Positions 18,575 through 26,746 of a DNA stretch of 64,000 nucleotides are shown in pieces; positions within the stretch are counted from its first letter, which is position 1, and every line of letters begins with the position of its first letter. This stretch comes from Mycobacterium kubicae (GTDB lineage Bacteria; Actinomycetota; Actinomycetes; Mycobacteriales; Mycobacteriaceae), in assembly GCF_015689175.1 (NCBI RefSeq), contig NZ_CP065047.1:4030001-4094000 (forward strand). Reading direction: 5' to 3'. The notes under the pieces are model-generated. The model was not told where the DNA came from and did not search any database. It saw nothing but the letters and a program-made list of their open reading frames with translations. Position numbers and translations under genes: made by a program.

Positions 18575-19804
18575 CTAACTTCCCTGGCCGTGCCGCACCT
18601 GATTGAACGGCACGCCGCGGTCGGCGGCGTATTCCCTGGGAAAGTTCAGCACCCGCTCACCGATGACGTTGCGAGCCATTTCCGTTGTACCGCCTCCGAT
18701 CGCCACGGACTGCCGGGACAGGTACCGGAAGCCCGTCTGCAGACCTTCGCCGGATTCGCCGACGACGCCGGCGGCTCCGGCGATGGCCAGCGCGGTGTCC
18801 ACCTCGAAAGTCACCGTCTCGGCGTGGAAGAGCCTGATCAGGGTGCCGGCGGCGGGGGGCAGTGCACCGCTTCTGACGCTGCGAGACACGTGGTCGATCA
18901 GCTGCTCGGCAACCGCTCTGCGCACCAGCGCCCGGCCCGCCATTTCCTTGATCCGGTCGCTATCGGACTGACCGGTCTTGCGGGCTAGGTCGGCGTAGTC
19001 GACGGGTATGGTGTGGCCGCCCTCGCTGCCCGAGCCACTGGCGAATTCCGAGCCTTGCCCGACCGCGCGCCGCTCGTGGTACAGCTGCCGCGATGCGACC
19101 GCCCAGCCGTTGTCCACTTCCCCCACCACGGCGTCATCGCCGACGTCCACCTCGTCGAGGAACTCTTCGCAGAACTCGCTGGATCCATTGACTTGGGTGA
19201 TACGACGCAGCGTGATGCCGGGATGGTTGATGGGCACCAGGAACATCGTGAGGCCGTCGTGTTTGGGCACGTCCCACCGGGTGCGGGCCAGGCATAGTCC
19301 GTAGTCGGCGGCGAAGGCGCTCGTGCTCCACGTCTTGGCGCCGTTGATCACCCAACGATCGCCGCGGCGTTCGGCGCGGGTGATGACACCGGCCAAGTCC
19401 GACCCGCCGCTGGGTTCGCTCAACAGTTGCACCAACACTTCGTCGCCGCGCAGCGCTGCGGCGATGTGTTGCTTTTTCTGGGCTTCGCTGCCGGTATCCA
19501 GCAGAGTGGCACAACAGATGGTGAACGTCGGGGTGTTGAGGATCAACGGCATTTCATAGTTGATCGTCTCGACGTCGAAGGCCCGCTGGTATTCGTAATC
19601 CAGGCCCAGGCCGCCGTATTCGCGTGGGAAACAGATTCCCGCGAACCCGCCTTCGTACAGGCGCTTTTGCAGCTCACGGGCCCGCAGCCAAGACCGTTCA
19701 TCGTCACGCGGCGCAGCCGGCGGCGACTCGGGATCAATGCGGGGCATGTTGTCGGCCAACCACGCGCGGGCTCTTGCGACGAATTCAGCGACGGATTCGG
19801 TCAT
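18575..19804 (-). CDS. Acyl-CoA dehydrogenase (subunit of a pair)
   Basis: This 409-residue protein belongs to the FAD-dependent acyl-CoA dehydrogenase superfamily. Signatures are LLSEPSGGSDLAG (FAD/substrate loop), RWVINGAKTWST, and the C-terminal AIGGGTTEMARNVIGERVL. It overlaps the upstream acyl-CoA dehydrogenase gene by four bases (ATGA). Paired, translationally coupled genes like this encode alpha2beta2 heterotetramers in mycobacterial steroid side-chain degradation (FadE26-27, FadE28-29). The pair introduces a 2,3 double bond into an acyl-CoA. The pair interrupts the rsfA-Rv1362c synteny block on the opposite strand. Confidence 0.87.
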   Translation of the reverse strand: MTESVAEFVARARAWLADNMPRIDPESPPAAPRDDERSWLRARELQKRLYEGGFAGICFPREYGGLGLDYEYQRAFDVETINYEMPLILNTPTFTICCATLLDTGSEAQKKQHIAAALRGDEVLVQLLSEPSGGSDLAGVITRAERRGDRWVINGAKTWSTSAFAADYGLCLARTRWDVPKHDGLTMFLVPINHPGITLRRITQVNGSSEFCEEFLDEVDVGDDAVVGEVDNGWAVASRQLYHERRAVGQGSEFASGSGSEGGHTIPVDYADLARKTGQSDSDRIKEMAGRALVRRAVAEQLIDHVSRSVRSGALPPAAGTLIRLFHAETVTFEVDTALAIAGAAGVVGESGEGLQTGFRYLSRQSVAIGGGTTEMARNVIGERVLNFPREYAADRGVPFNQVRHGQGS

Positions 19805-20928
19805 CGGGCCGCCGCCTCGTACACCCGCACGTTGTGTTCTTCAGGAGTGCCGAACATGGCGCGGTACAAGGTAACCCGCCTCAGGTAGAGGTGCAGGTCG
19901 TGTTCCCACGTGACGCCGATGCCTCCGTGCATCTGGATGCACCGCTGCACGATGGGACCCGCCGATTCGCCGACGTAGGACTTGGCAATGCTGGCTGACA
20001 GGCTGGCGTCCGGCGCGCCGGCGGCGATGTCTGCGACCGCCGCGGTGGTCGTCGCACGGCACGCCTCGACCCACATCTTCATGTCGGCGAACCCGTGTTT
20101 GAGCGCTTGATAGGACGCCAACGGTCGGCCGAAAGAGTGCCGGTCCAACGCCCACCGCACGGTGAAATCGAAGACCGTCCCCAAGACGCCGACCACTTCG
20201 GCGCACTGCAGCACCTGGGCGATCTGGCTCTGCCGCTCGATGAGCGCCGCGGTCTCAGCGTCGTCACCCACCACCGCCGATTCCGGCACCACCACACCGT
20301 CGAAATGCACCCGCGCATACTGCTTGACCAAGTCGATCGATTGCCGGGGAACCACCGAAACGCCGGGTGCGTCCGTCGGTACCAGGAATTGGCGCACGCG
20401 CTCCCCGCACCGCGCCACCACCAGCAGCACCGCACTTTGCGCGCCGGCCTCGACGAACTCCTTGGTTCCGTCGATGACGTAGCCGGAGTCGGTCGCCGTC
20501 GCCGAGACCTGGGGGTTCATCGGCGCCCATCCGCGGCCCGGTTCGGAGACGGCCCACGATGCCACCGTCTCACCCGATATGAGTGAGTCGATCAGCTCGG
20601 CGTGGGCTTGGCGGTCGGCGCAGCCCACCAACGCCGAAAGCACGGTGCTCACCGGGTACAGCGGACCGGGAGCCACCGTGTTGCCGAGTTGTTCGGCAAC
20701 CATGGCCAGGTCGGCTAGCCCATTGTCCGAGACGCTGCCGCCACCCAGCTCTTCTGGCACCAGCAAACCGGTCCATCCGAGCTCTGCCGCTCGCCGCCAC
20801 CATGCCGGGTCGAAGGACACCCCGGCGGCATGCAGTTCCCGGACATGACGCAGCGACGCTTCTTTGTGGAGAAACGCTTGGGTAGTGGAGGTAAAGAGTA
20901 TCTTTTCGGGAGAGTCGACAGCGGTCAT
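19801..20928 (-). CDS. Acyl-CoA dehydrogenase (second subunit of a pair)
   Basis: I place the start at ATG 20928 (MTAVDSPEKILF), giving 375 residues; an upstream in-frame start at 20955 would add nine residues. The acyl-CoA dehydrogenase fold is shown by GWTGLLVPEELGG, SWAVSEPGRGW and the C-terminal QMHGGIGVTWEHDLHLY. The C-terminal His-Leu-Tyr-Leu-Arg segment and the degenerate FAD-loop region are typical of one partner in heteromeric mycobacterial enzymes. It is coupled by ATGA to the following subunit. The 191 bases to the divergent 21120 gene carry a direct repeat GATACCG (21062, 21074). Confidence 0.85.
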   Translation of the reverse strand: MTAVDSPEKILFTSTTQAFLHKEASLRHVRELHAAGVSFDPAWWRRAAELGWTGLLVPEELGGGSVSDNGLADLAMVAEQLGNTVAPGPLYPVSTVLSALVGCADRQAHAELIDSLISGETVASWAVSEPGRGWAPMNPQVSATATDSGYVIDGTKEFVEAGAQSAVLLVVARCGERVRQFLVPTDAPGVSVVPRQSIDLVKQYARVHFDGVVVPESAVVGDDAETAALIERQSQIAQVLQCAEVVGVLGTVFDFTVRWALDRHSFGRPLASYQALKHGFADMKMWVEACRATTTAAVADIAAGAPDASLSASIAKSYVGESAGPIVQRCIQMHGGIGVTWEHDLHLYLRRVTLYRAMFGTPEEHNVRVYEAAAR

Positions 20929-21119
20929 GATGCCGGCCGGACGTCCCTTGACCATCCCTCGCTGCCGCGGAGGAAGTCGGGGGCAAAGTGTGGTTGGCTG
21001 ATCATCCGCCTGATCGGTCCCTCGTCGGAGTTCGCTGGCGACTCTGATGTTAGCAATGGGCGATACCGTAAGAGATACCGGAGTTCAGTCGATAATGATG
21101 GTGACGGGCTGTAACCGCG

Positions 21120-21950
21120 ATGACTGAGATAAATGACGACTCGGTCAGATCTAACGCCGACGCGTTGGCGTTGGCCGAAGAGGCCGAGGCCGAAGCCGCC
21201 GAGGCCGAAGCGCTGGCCGCCGCCGCACGCGCCAAAGCCCGCGCCGCCCGGTTGCGGCGGGCAGCCCTCGGCGCCTCCGAAGAGCCCGGTGACTACGACG
21301 AAGACGAAGACTACTACGACGACGGCGACGAGCAGTACGAAGACTATTACGAGGAATATTCCGAGGACTATCCCGAAGACGCCGACGAGGAGTACTACGA
21401 AGCCGAGGAAGAAGCCGAAGCCGGAGCGGAGGCATCGGGCGGACGGATCCGCCACGCGGTTCGCGGCGTACCTTGGTCGATCGTCGCGCAACTCGCAGCG
21501 GTGTTCTTGATCCTTGGATTCGCCGGTCTCAGTGCGTACTTCGTCTGGAAACACGACGAAGCCAATGAGCGACAGCAGCGGGCCGCCGCGTTCGCTGCCG
21601 GGGCCAAACAGGGCGTCGTCAATATGACTTCCCTCGATTTCAACAAAGCCAAGGAAGACGTCCAGCGGGTGATCGACAGCTCCACCGGGGAGTTCCGCGA
21701 CGACTTCCAGGCGCGGGCAGCCGACTTCACCAAGGTGGTCGAGCAGTCCAAAGTGGTCACCGAAGGAACCGTGAACGCCACCGCCGTCGAGTCCATGGAC
21801 GGGCGCACCGCATTGGTGTTGGTTTCGGCCACCTCGCGGGTGACCAATTCTCCGAATACGAAAGACGAACCACGTGTCTGGCGGCTCAGGGTCACCGTGA
21901 CCGAAGAGAGTGGGCAATACAAGATGTCGAAAGTTGAGTTCGTACCGTGA
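21120..21950 (+). CDS. Mce-associated-type membrane protein, Rv1363c-like
   Basis: This 276-residue protein has an Ala/Glu-rich helical N-terminus, an exceptionally acidic and Tyr-rich linker (about residues 56-103, D/E/Y almost throughout), a transmembrane helix at about 122-145 and a C-terminal domain of the Mce-associated membrane type (NTF2-like strands, ending in MSKVEFVP). Rv1363c, next to Rv1364c in M. tuberculosis, has similar size and layout. These proteins are thought to stabilise or assist Mce-type lipid transporters, but no mce operon is present here. It overlaps the next gene by four bases (GTGA). Confidence 0.82.
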   Translation: MTEINDDSVRSNADALALAEEAEAEAAEAEALAAAARAKARAARLRRAALGASEEPGDYDEDEDYYDDGDEQYEDYYEEYSEDYPEDADEEYYEAEEEAEAGAEASGGRIRHAVRGVPWSIVAQLAAVFLILGFAGLSAYFVWKHDEANERQQRAAAFAAGAKQGVVNMTSLDFNKAKEDVQRVIDSSTGEFRDDFQARAADFTKVVEQSKVVTEGTVNATAVESMDGRTALVLVSATSRVTNSPNTKDEPRVWRLRVTVTEESGQYKMSKVEFVP

Positions 21951-22675
21951 GCGACGACGCACGTAGATTCGACACCGCAGAAACGGCAGATACCCCAGAA
22001 ACCGCAGGTATCGATCCTCTCACTGGGGTGAAGGTAAGCCACCCTCCTGTCGAGGAGGCCGGGGCTGACGCCGATGACCAGACCGTCGTGTTCTATTCGG
22101 ATGCCGACTTCGCCGACGATGTCGAGGAAGATCCGGACTCCGCAGCCGAACCGGCCCGTAACTGGCGACGCGACCTGTGGCGCAAGAAGATCAATGTCCG
22201 GCCGATACCGCTCATTCTGGTTGTGCTGCTGCTGATTTCCAGCGGCGTGGCGGCGTGGCTGTATGTGAGCCAGTACCGACCGGCCAAGCAGACCGATCCT
22301 GACGTCGAGCGCGCTGCCGTCACCGCGGCTTCGGACGGAACCGTCGCGCTGCTGTCGTATTCACCGGATTCACTGGACAAAGATTTCGCCAACGCGAAAT
22401 CGCATCTTGCCGGTGACTTCCTGTCCTATTACGAGCAGTTCACCCAGCAGACGGTTGCCCCGGCGGCCAAACAGAAGTCGCTGAAGACCAGCGCTCATGT
22501 GATGCGCGCTGCGGTGTCGGAGTTGCGCGCCAATTCGGCGGTGGTGTTGCTGTTCGTCGATCAGAGCACTACCAGCAAGGACAACCCCGAACCGTCGGTG
22601 GCGGCCAGCAGCGTGCTGGTGGACCTGTCGCTCATCGACGGAAAGTGGCTCATCACCAAGTTCACTCCGCTGTAG
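21947..22675 (+). CDS. Mce-associated-type membrane protein, Rv1362c-like
   Basis: This protein of 242 residues from GTG 21947 is coupled to the upstream gene. An acidic cytoplasmic N-terminus precedes a transmembrane helix at about residues 85-107 ([20 protein letters not shown]). The outer domain has the NTF2-like pattern of Mce-associated proteins ([20 protein letters not shown], and a C-terminal [12 protein letters not shown]). Together with the upstream gene it matches M. tuberculosis Rv1363c-Rv1362c in order and size. It ends 12 bases from the convergent 22688 gene. Confidence 0.83.
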   Translation: MSDDARRFDTAETADTPETAGIDPLTGVKVSHPPVEEAGADADDQTVVFYSDADFADDVEEDPDSAAEPARNWRRDLWRKKINVRPIPLILVVLLLISSGVAAWLYVSQYRPAKQTDPDVERAAVTAASDGTVALLSYSPDSLDKDFANAKSHLAGDFLSYYEQFTQQTVAPAAKQKSLKTSAHVMRAAVSELRANSAVVLLFVDQSTTSKDNPEPSVAASSVLVDLSLIDGKWLITKFTPL

Positions 22676-22687
22676 CGACGGACCACG

Positions 22688-23647
22688 TCACAGGGCGAAC
22701 GCGCGGCGTAGTGTCTGCGCGTGCAGAGCTTGATTCTCCTGTGAGACAACCCATTCGGGCACAGTCACATCGAACCCGTGGAAAGTCGCCGCAAACACGT
22801 GCAGTTCGGTGTGAACATAGGCGTGTAAGAGCCGATTGGCGTAGTCGATCGCCTCGTCGCGGCACGGATCGATCTCCGCGCAGCTGATGAACGTCGGCGG
22901 TAGGCCCTCCAGGTTGGCGCGGTGGGCCGGAACGTGCTGACCGGACGCGCTGCCGTGGCCGAGGTAATGGCCCCACGCCCGGCTCACCGCCGGGCCGTTG
23001 AGGCCGGGTGTTCGTTGGAATTCGCGCCGCGACGGCGTCGCATCGGAATCAAGCATCGGCTGATGCAGGATCTGCACCAGAATCTGCGGGCCTTCCTCGT
23101 CGAACATGCGTTGGGCCAAACCGGCAACCAATGCCGCGCCGGCATCGCGTCCCATCAACGCGACACGGCTCGGGTCGGCGCGCAACTCGTCGGCGTGTGT
23201 CAGCACGTGGCGCAGACTCGCTTCGACGTCGGCAAGCGCTGCGGGACAAACATTCTCGGGCGCCAGCCGATAGTCCACCGACACCACCAGGCAGTCGGCC
23301 GCGCGGGCCAGGTTCACGCATTGTGCATGATCGGTGTCCAAGTTTCCGGTCACAAACCCGCCGCCATGGGCATAGATGACCAGCGGCAGCCCGGACGCCG
23401 TGCCCGCGCGATAAAGGCGGAGGTGCAGCGGTTGGCCGTCGGGACCCGGGATGGACACCGAATCGACTGTGACACCGGCGTGGTCGACGGCCGCCGCGCG
23501 CTCGGCGGCAAGCCGGTGTGTGTGTTCGCGCTCGGCCGGCAGCGTGTCGGTGCTGAATTCGACCAAGCCCAGTTCGGCGGCGCTATCTCTCAGCTGCGGG
23601 TCCAACCGGCTAAGCCCTTGTGGGCGCGCGAGATTCGTCTGTGTCAT
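22688..23647 (-). CDS. HSL-type alpha/beta-hydrolase with altered nucleophile motif
   Basis: This 319-residue protein is a member of the hormone-sensitive-lipase group. It has the oxyanion motif HGGGF, the Asp region AEIDPCRDEAIDYANRL and the His region ATFHGFDV. The nucleophile elbow reads GRDAG where the family has GDSAG, so the catalytic Ser is replaced by Asp; the codon is GAT on the coding strand. It is either an inactive homologue or a hydrolase of a different chemistry. It is last in a five-gene minus-strand operon, coupled by ATGA to the upstream gene. Confidence 0.8.
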   Translation of the reverse strand: MTQTNLARPQGLSRLDPQLRDSAAELGLVEFSTDTLPAEREHTHRLAAERAAAVDHAGVTVDSVSIPGPDGQPLHLRLYRAGTASGLPLVIYAHGGGFVTGNLDTDHAQCVNLARAADCLVVSVDYRLAPENVCPAALADVEASLRHVLTHADELRADPSRVALMGRDAGAALVAGLAQRMFDEEGPQILVQILHQPMLDSDATPSRREFQRTPGLNGPAVSRAWGHYLGHGSASGQHVPAHRANLEGLPPTFISCAEIDPCRDEAIDYANRLLHAYVHTELHVFAATFHGFDVTVPEWVVSQENQALHAQTLRRAFAL

Positions 23648-24081
23648 GCCCTCGTGTCTTCCTCCGGTTCGGTTGGGAAATCCTCTTCAAGGTAGACCTG
23701 CGACTCCATGTGATGAAAGATGCGGTAGCCGTCGCTGTGCTGCTTCAACAGCCAGGTGATCCAGCTGGTGCCCGCGTGGACGCTGTCGGACTCTGCGCCG
23801 GTGAATCGCCATCGACTCAATAAGACGCACCGTGCCACCCCGTCGGCCAGGATGTCGGCCGACCACAGGCGCGATGACACCGATGCCTGCGTAAGGCGGC
23901 CGGCGAGCCGGGCCCAGTGCCGGTCGAGTTCGTCGGCGCCCGTCAGCGGCAGCGCGTATTCGTCGCCCAGGTAAAGCGGTGACGGGCTTCGGCGCTCCCA
24001 CAACTCAGCCACACCCGCCAGATCGAGCGCCGACCACTTCTCGTCGTATTGGGTGATCAGTGCCTTAATCCGCGACGTCAC
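23644..24081 (-). CDS. SnoaL/NTF2-like protein
   Basis: I place the start at GTG 24081 (VTSRIKALITQYDEKW), giving 145 residues; longer in-frame starts would lie inside the upstream amidohydrolase gene. The small cone-shaped NTF2-like fold is suggested by the long N-terminal helix, WERRSPSPLYLGDE, and the strands RCVLLSRWRFTG and GYRIFHHMESQVYLEE. SnoaL-like proteins include ketosteroid isomerases, dehydratases and binding subunits. The context with P450s and CoA enzymes suits an isomerase or hydratase, but no catalytic Asp can be assigned with confidence. Confidence 0.72.
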   Translation of the reverse strand: MTSRIKALITQYDEKWSALDLAGVAELWERRSPSPLYLGDEYALPLTGADELDRHWARLAGRLTQASVSSRLWSADILADGVARCVLLSRWRFTGAESDSVHAGTSWITWLLKQHSDGYRIFHHMESQVYLEEDFPTEPEEDTRA

Positions 24082-25237
24082 CGTCGGCCGGCCGTTCTCC
24101 GGGGAGGGCCTTGACGGTCGGGGGCAGCCCGTAGAGTGCGGTCGCGTTGCCGTACATGATCCGCTCCCGTTGGTCGCGCGGGAACCGGTTGAGGGCATAC
24201 GTTGGCGCGTCGTAGCTCCAGTGCGGGTAGTCGGTCGAGAACATGAGATTGTCGCCCATGTCCATCAGTTCCAAGTACTCCCGGAACTGCACCGTGTCAG
24301 TATCTTCCAGCGGCTGGGTGGTGAACCGAACGTGTTCTCGCACATACTCCGACGGGGGCCGACGCACGTGCGGCAAGTCACCGCGACGGGCCTCCCAGAT
24401 GCGGTCCATCCGAGACATCACCGGCATCGCCCAGGTGAAGCCGCCCTCGATGAACACGATCCGCAGATCCGGGTGTCGGTCGAAGGCGCCGTCGAACACC
24501 AGGCTCATCAGATGTGACACGTACAGCAGCGGCCAGGAGGCGAAGAAGTCATGCCAATGCGCCGGATTGCCAACTGGGTACAGGGGAATCAACTCGAACG
24601 GTGTCTGGCCCATCAAGTGAGTGGCCACCGGTAAGCCATTGCGCGCCGCGGCGGCATAGATCGGGTCGAAATGCGGGTTGCCAAAAGGGATTCCGCGAGT
24701 CTGCGGTGTCATCAGCACCTGGGACATATACGGGTGTCCGGCCCAGCGCTGCACTTCACGCGCCGCCAGGTCCGGGGTCTGCGCGCTGACGCTGATCGAC
24801 CCCCGCCAGCGGCCGTGCGTGTTGTGCTTGTCCAGCCAGACGTCGGCGAGCCAGTCGTTGTAGGTCGACTTGAGCACATGCTCGGCCTGCGGTAGCTGGG
24901 CGTCACACATCGGCTCCAGCGACGCGATGCTGACCCAGGCGTCGACCAGTAACTGCTTGGCGGCGAAATCCGGGTCGCTACCGGCCAATCCGCCGTCGGG
25001 AGGAGCGGCGTCCAATCGCAGCGACATCGTCTTATACGAGTCGGGCGTGTCGTAGAAGTGCGGCACCGGTGTGACCGCATTGCCGGTCGGCCAGATTTTG
25101 TCGACCCAGTCGGCGGGGGCGTAGGACTTGAGGACCTCGGTCGACACCGGCAGCGGATGGACATCGGTGTCGACCACGGTCACCGCTATCTCTTGCTGTT
25201 GCCCCCCAGCGGACTCAACCCGTTCGATCGTTGTCAT
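24065..25237 (-). CDS. Amidohydrolase family 2 protein, catalytically intact-looking partner
   Basis: This 390-residue protein has a TIM-barrel amidohydrolase design. The metal-site signatures are VVDTDVHPLP, a barrel His in VATHLMG, and Asp in MFSTDYPHWSYD. It is coupled by ATGA to the upstream paralogue (25234-26286), which has lost several of these residues, so the two may form a heteromer with this subunit carrying the active site. The family includes decarboxylases and hydrolases of cyclic acids. It lies in the operon with a Rieske ferredoxin, divergent from a P450. Confidence 0.84.
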   Translation of the reverse strand: MTTIERVESAGGQQQEIAVTVVDTDVHPLPVSTEVLKSYAPADWVDKIWPTGNAVTPVPHFYDTPDSYKTMSLRLDAAPPDGGLAGSDPDFAAKQLLVDAWVSIASLEPMCDAQLPQAEHVLKSTYNDWLADVWLDKHNTHGRWRGSISVSAQTPDLAAREVQRWAGHPYMSQVLMTPQTRGIPFGNPHFDPIYAAAARNGLPVATHLMGQTPFELIPLYPVGNPAHWHDFFASWPLLYVSHLMSLVFDGAFDRHPDLRIVFIEGGFTWAMPVMSRMDRIWEARRGDLPHVRRPPSEYVREHVRFTTQPLEDTDTVQFREYLELMDMGDNLMFSTDYPHWSYDAPTYALNRFPRDQRERIMYGNATALYGLPPTVKALPGERPADGDVAD

Positions 25238-26286
25238 CGTGCACTTCTTTCCACCGGCGAGGTGAGCTGATAAAGCTCATTCGCATTTTCCCACAGCACC
25301 TTGTCGCGCTGCGCGTCGTCGAGGCCCGCGACCATTACGTCGGGCGTCGTCGTCGACCAATGTGGATAGCTCGACCCATACATCACCAATGCGGACTTGT
25401 CCGAGAAGTCCATCCAGCGTTGCCTCTGCCCGGTGTCGACCGGACCATCGAACGCAGACGAGCAGAACCGGACGTGACCGGGCAGGTATTCACTGGGGTA
25501 ACGGTCCACCCATGGCGTCTGATCTCGCATCGACAACCAGAAGGTGTCCAGCCGCCACATCAGTGGGGTGAGGATGTCATAGCCGCCGTCGGCGAAGACG
25601 AACTTCAAGTCGGGGTGCCGGCCGAAGACGCCCTCGACGATGAGGGTGGCCAGGTGCACGAAATAGTTCAGCGGCATGAAGGCCGCATACCCGGGATAGG
25701 TGTGCGCGTGCCCGGCGAAGGTGGGTGCATGGTCGACGCCGTTGCCGCCGTTGATGTGCACCGCGACCGGTAATCCGTGCGCGGCGGCCGCCTCCCAGAT
25801 CGGCTCGAACATCGGCTTGCCGTACGGCTCACGGGACTGCAGAGGCACGCCGACCTGCACTAACTTCGGATGGCCGGCCAGCCGCTCGATCTCGGCAACC
25901 GCACCCCTGGGGTCTTCCGGATTGACTCTGATGGTGCCCCGGAAGCGGTCGGTGCCGTCGGGCTCCAGCCACCGGTCGAGCAGCCAGTCATTGACCGCCG
26001 CGCAGATTCGGCTGTTCAGCAGGTAGTCGGCGATGTTGCCCCGGGTCAGCGGGTTGAGGATCGCGTACTGCACACCGGCCTCGTCGAACAGGTGCCGAGC
26101 CACCGTCTGCGGGTCCGATCCCGGATAGTGGTCGCCATAGAGGTCCTCGCGGTAGTCCCCACCGGGCGCCTGATACCACTGCTGTTCGACATCGGGAATC
26201 GACCGCAACTTGTGGGTGGCGGGGAGATATCGCCGTATCTCGGCGTTGTAGCGAAAGTGCGGCTGGACGTTGGCGTCGATGATCAT
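25234..26286 (-). CDS. Amidohydrolase family 2 protein with degenerate metal site
   Basis: This 350-residue protein is paralogous to the downstream amidohydrolase. The ligand motifs are altered: IIDANVQPHF replaces the D-x-D-x-H start, and MYGSSYPHWS has Ser where the catalytic Asp (STDYPHW) is expected. The barrel His in VAVHINGG is kept. Loss of several ligands suggests a structural or regulatory subunit paired with the active paralogue, to which it is translationally coupled (ATGA). Alternatively it catalyses a metal-independent reaction. Its own start overlaps the Rieske gene stop. Confidence 0.82.
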   Translation of the reverse strand: MIIDANVQPHFRYNAEIRRYLPATHKLRSIPDVEQQWYQAPGGDYREDLYGDHYPGSDPQTVARHLFDEAGVQYAILNPLTRGNIADYLLNSRICAAVNDWLLDRWLEPDGTDRFRGTIRVNPEDPRGAVAEIERLAGHPKLVQVGVPLQSREPYGKPMFEPIWEAAAAHGLPVAVHINGGNGVDHAPTFAGHAHTYPGYAAFMPLNYFVHLATLIVEGVFGRHPDLKFVFADGGYDILTPLMWRLDTFWLSMRDQTPWVDRYPSEYLPGHVRFCSSAFDGPVDTGQRQRWMDFSDKSALVMYGSSYPHWSTTTPDVMVAGLDDAQRDKVLWENANELYQLTSPVERSAR

Positions 26287-26642
26287 GCGGTCACGTACAC
26301 CTGACCGTCGGCGACGTCGACTTGGTAGGTCCGGATGCGACGTTTCGGGTCGGCCACGTTGCGGCCGGTGGTGACGTCGAATTCCCAGTTATGCCAAGGA
26401 CATCGGACAATTTGGCCGTCCCGCACGCGGCGCAGCCGGCCGGGCGTGTCCGGGTCGGATTCGTTGGTGCCACCGAGCAGGCCCTGGCACAGCGGCGCAC
26501 CCTCGTGCGAGCAGTAGTTGACGATCGCATAGAACTCGCCCCGCACGTTGTACACGCCCACGCCGAATTTCCCGATGTCCACAAGTTTCATCCGCCCGGG
26601 CGGTAGCTCTTCCAGGGCGCATACAAGTCGGCGTTGAGCCAC
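26283..26642 (-). CDS. Rieske [2Fe-2S] ferredoxin
   Basis: I place the start at GTG 26642 (VAQRRLVCALEELPPGRMK), with AGGAGG upstream, giving 119 residues; an in-frame start at 26768 would run through the divergent promoter. Cluster ligands are plain: CSHEGAPL (Cys-x-His) and CPWHNWEF (Cys-x2-His). It is a small stand-alone Rieske protein, not a dioxygenase. It is first in the operon with two amidohydrolases, divergent from a P450 and an alcohol dehydrogenase. It may deliver electrons to the P450 or to another oxygenase. Confidence 0.85.
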   Translation of the reverse strand: MAQRRLVCALEELPPGRMKLVDIGKFGVGVYNVRGEFYAIVNYCSHEGAPLCQGLLGGTNESDPDTPGRLRRVRDGQIVRCPWHNWEFDVTTGRNVADPKRRIRTYQVDVADGQVYVTA

Positions 26643-26699
26643 CGAAGAATCACCGCCTCCTGCCCCATCCGGTCGCCACTCAAGTCGTTGGGCTACGTT

Positions 26700-26719
26700 G
26701 CTATTTATATTATGATAGC
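26700..26719. promoter_or_regulatory. AT-rich inverted repeat in the Rieske/P450 divergent promoter
   Basis: The arms GCTAT (26700-26704) and ATAGC (26715-26719) flank ten AT-rich bases, within a strikingly AT-rich patch of otherwise GC-rich DNA. Placed 27 bases before the P450 start and about 60 before the Rieske start, it could be a shared operator or a -10 region. No cognate regulator is identified. Confidence 0.35.
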
Positions 26720-26746
26720 GATATTCCACCCCCAGGAGGAGCGCTG

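Noticed and set aside
21062..21080. Direct repeat GATACCG (two copies, 12-base period) in the 20928/21120 divergent promoter as an operator
   Set aside because: Seven-base direct repeats are expected by chance at this scale and no regulator is linked; noted only.
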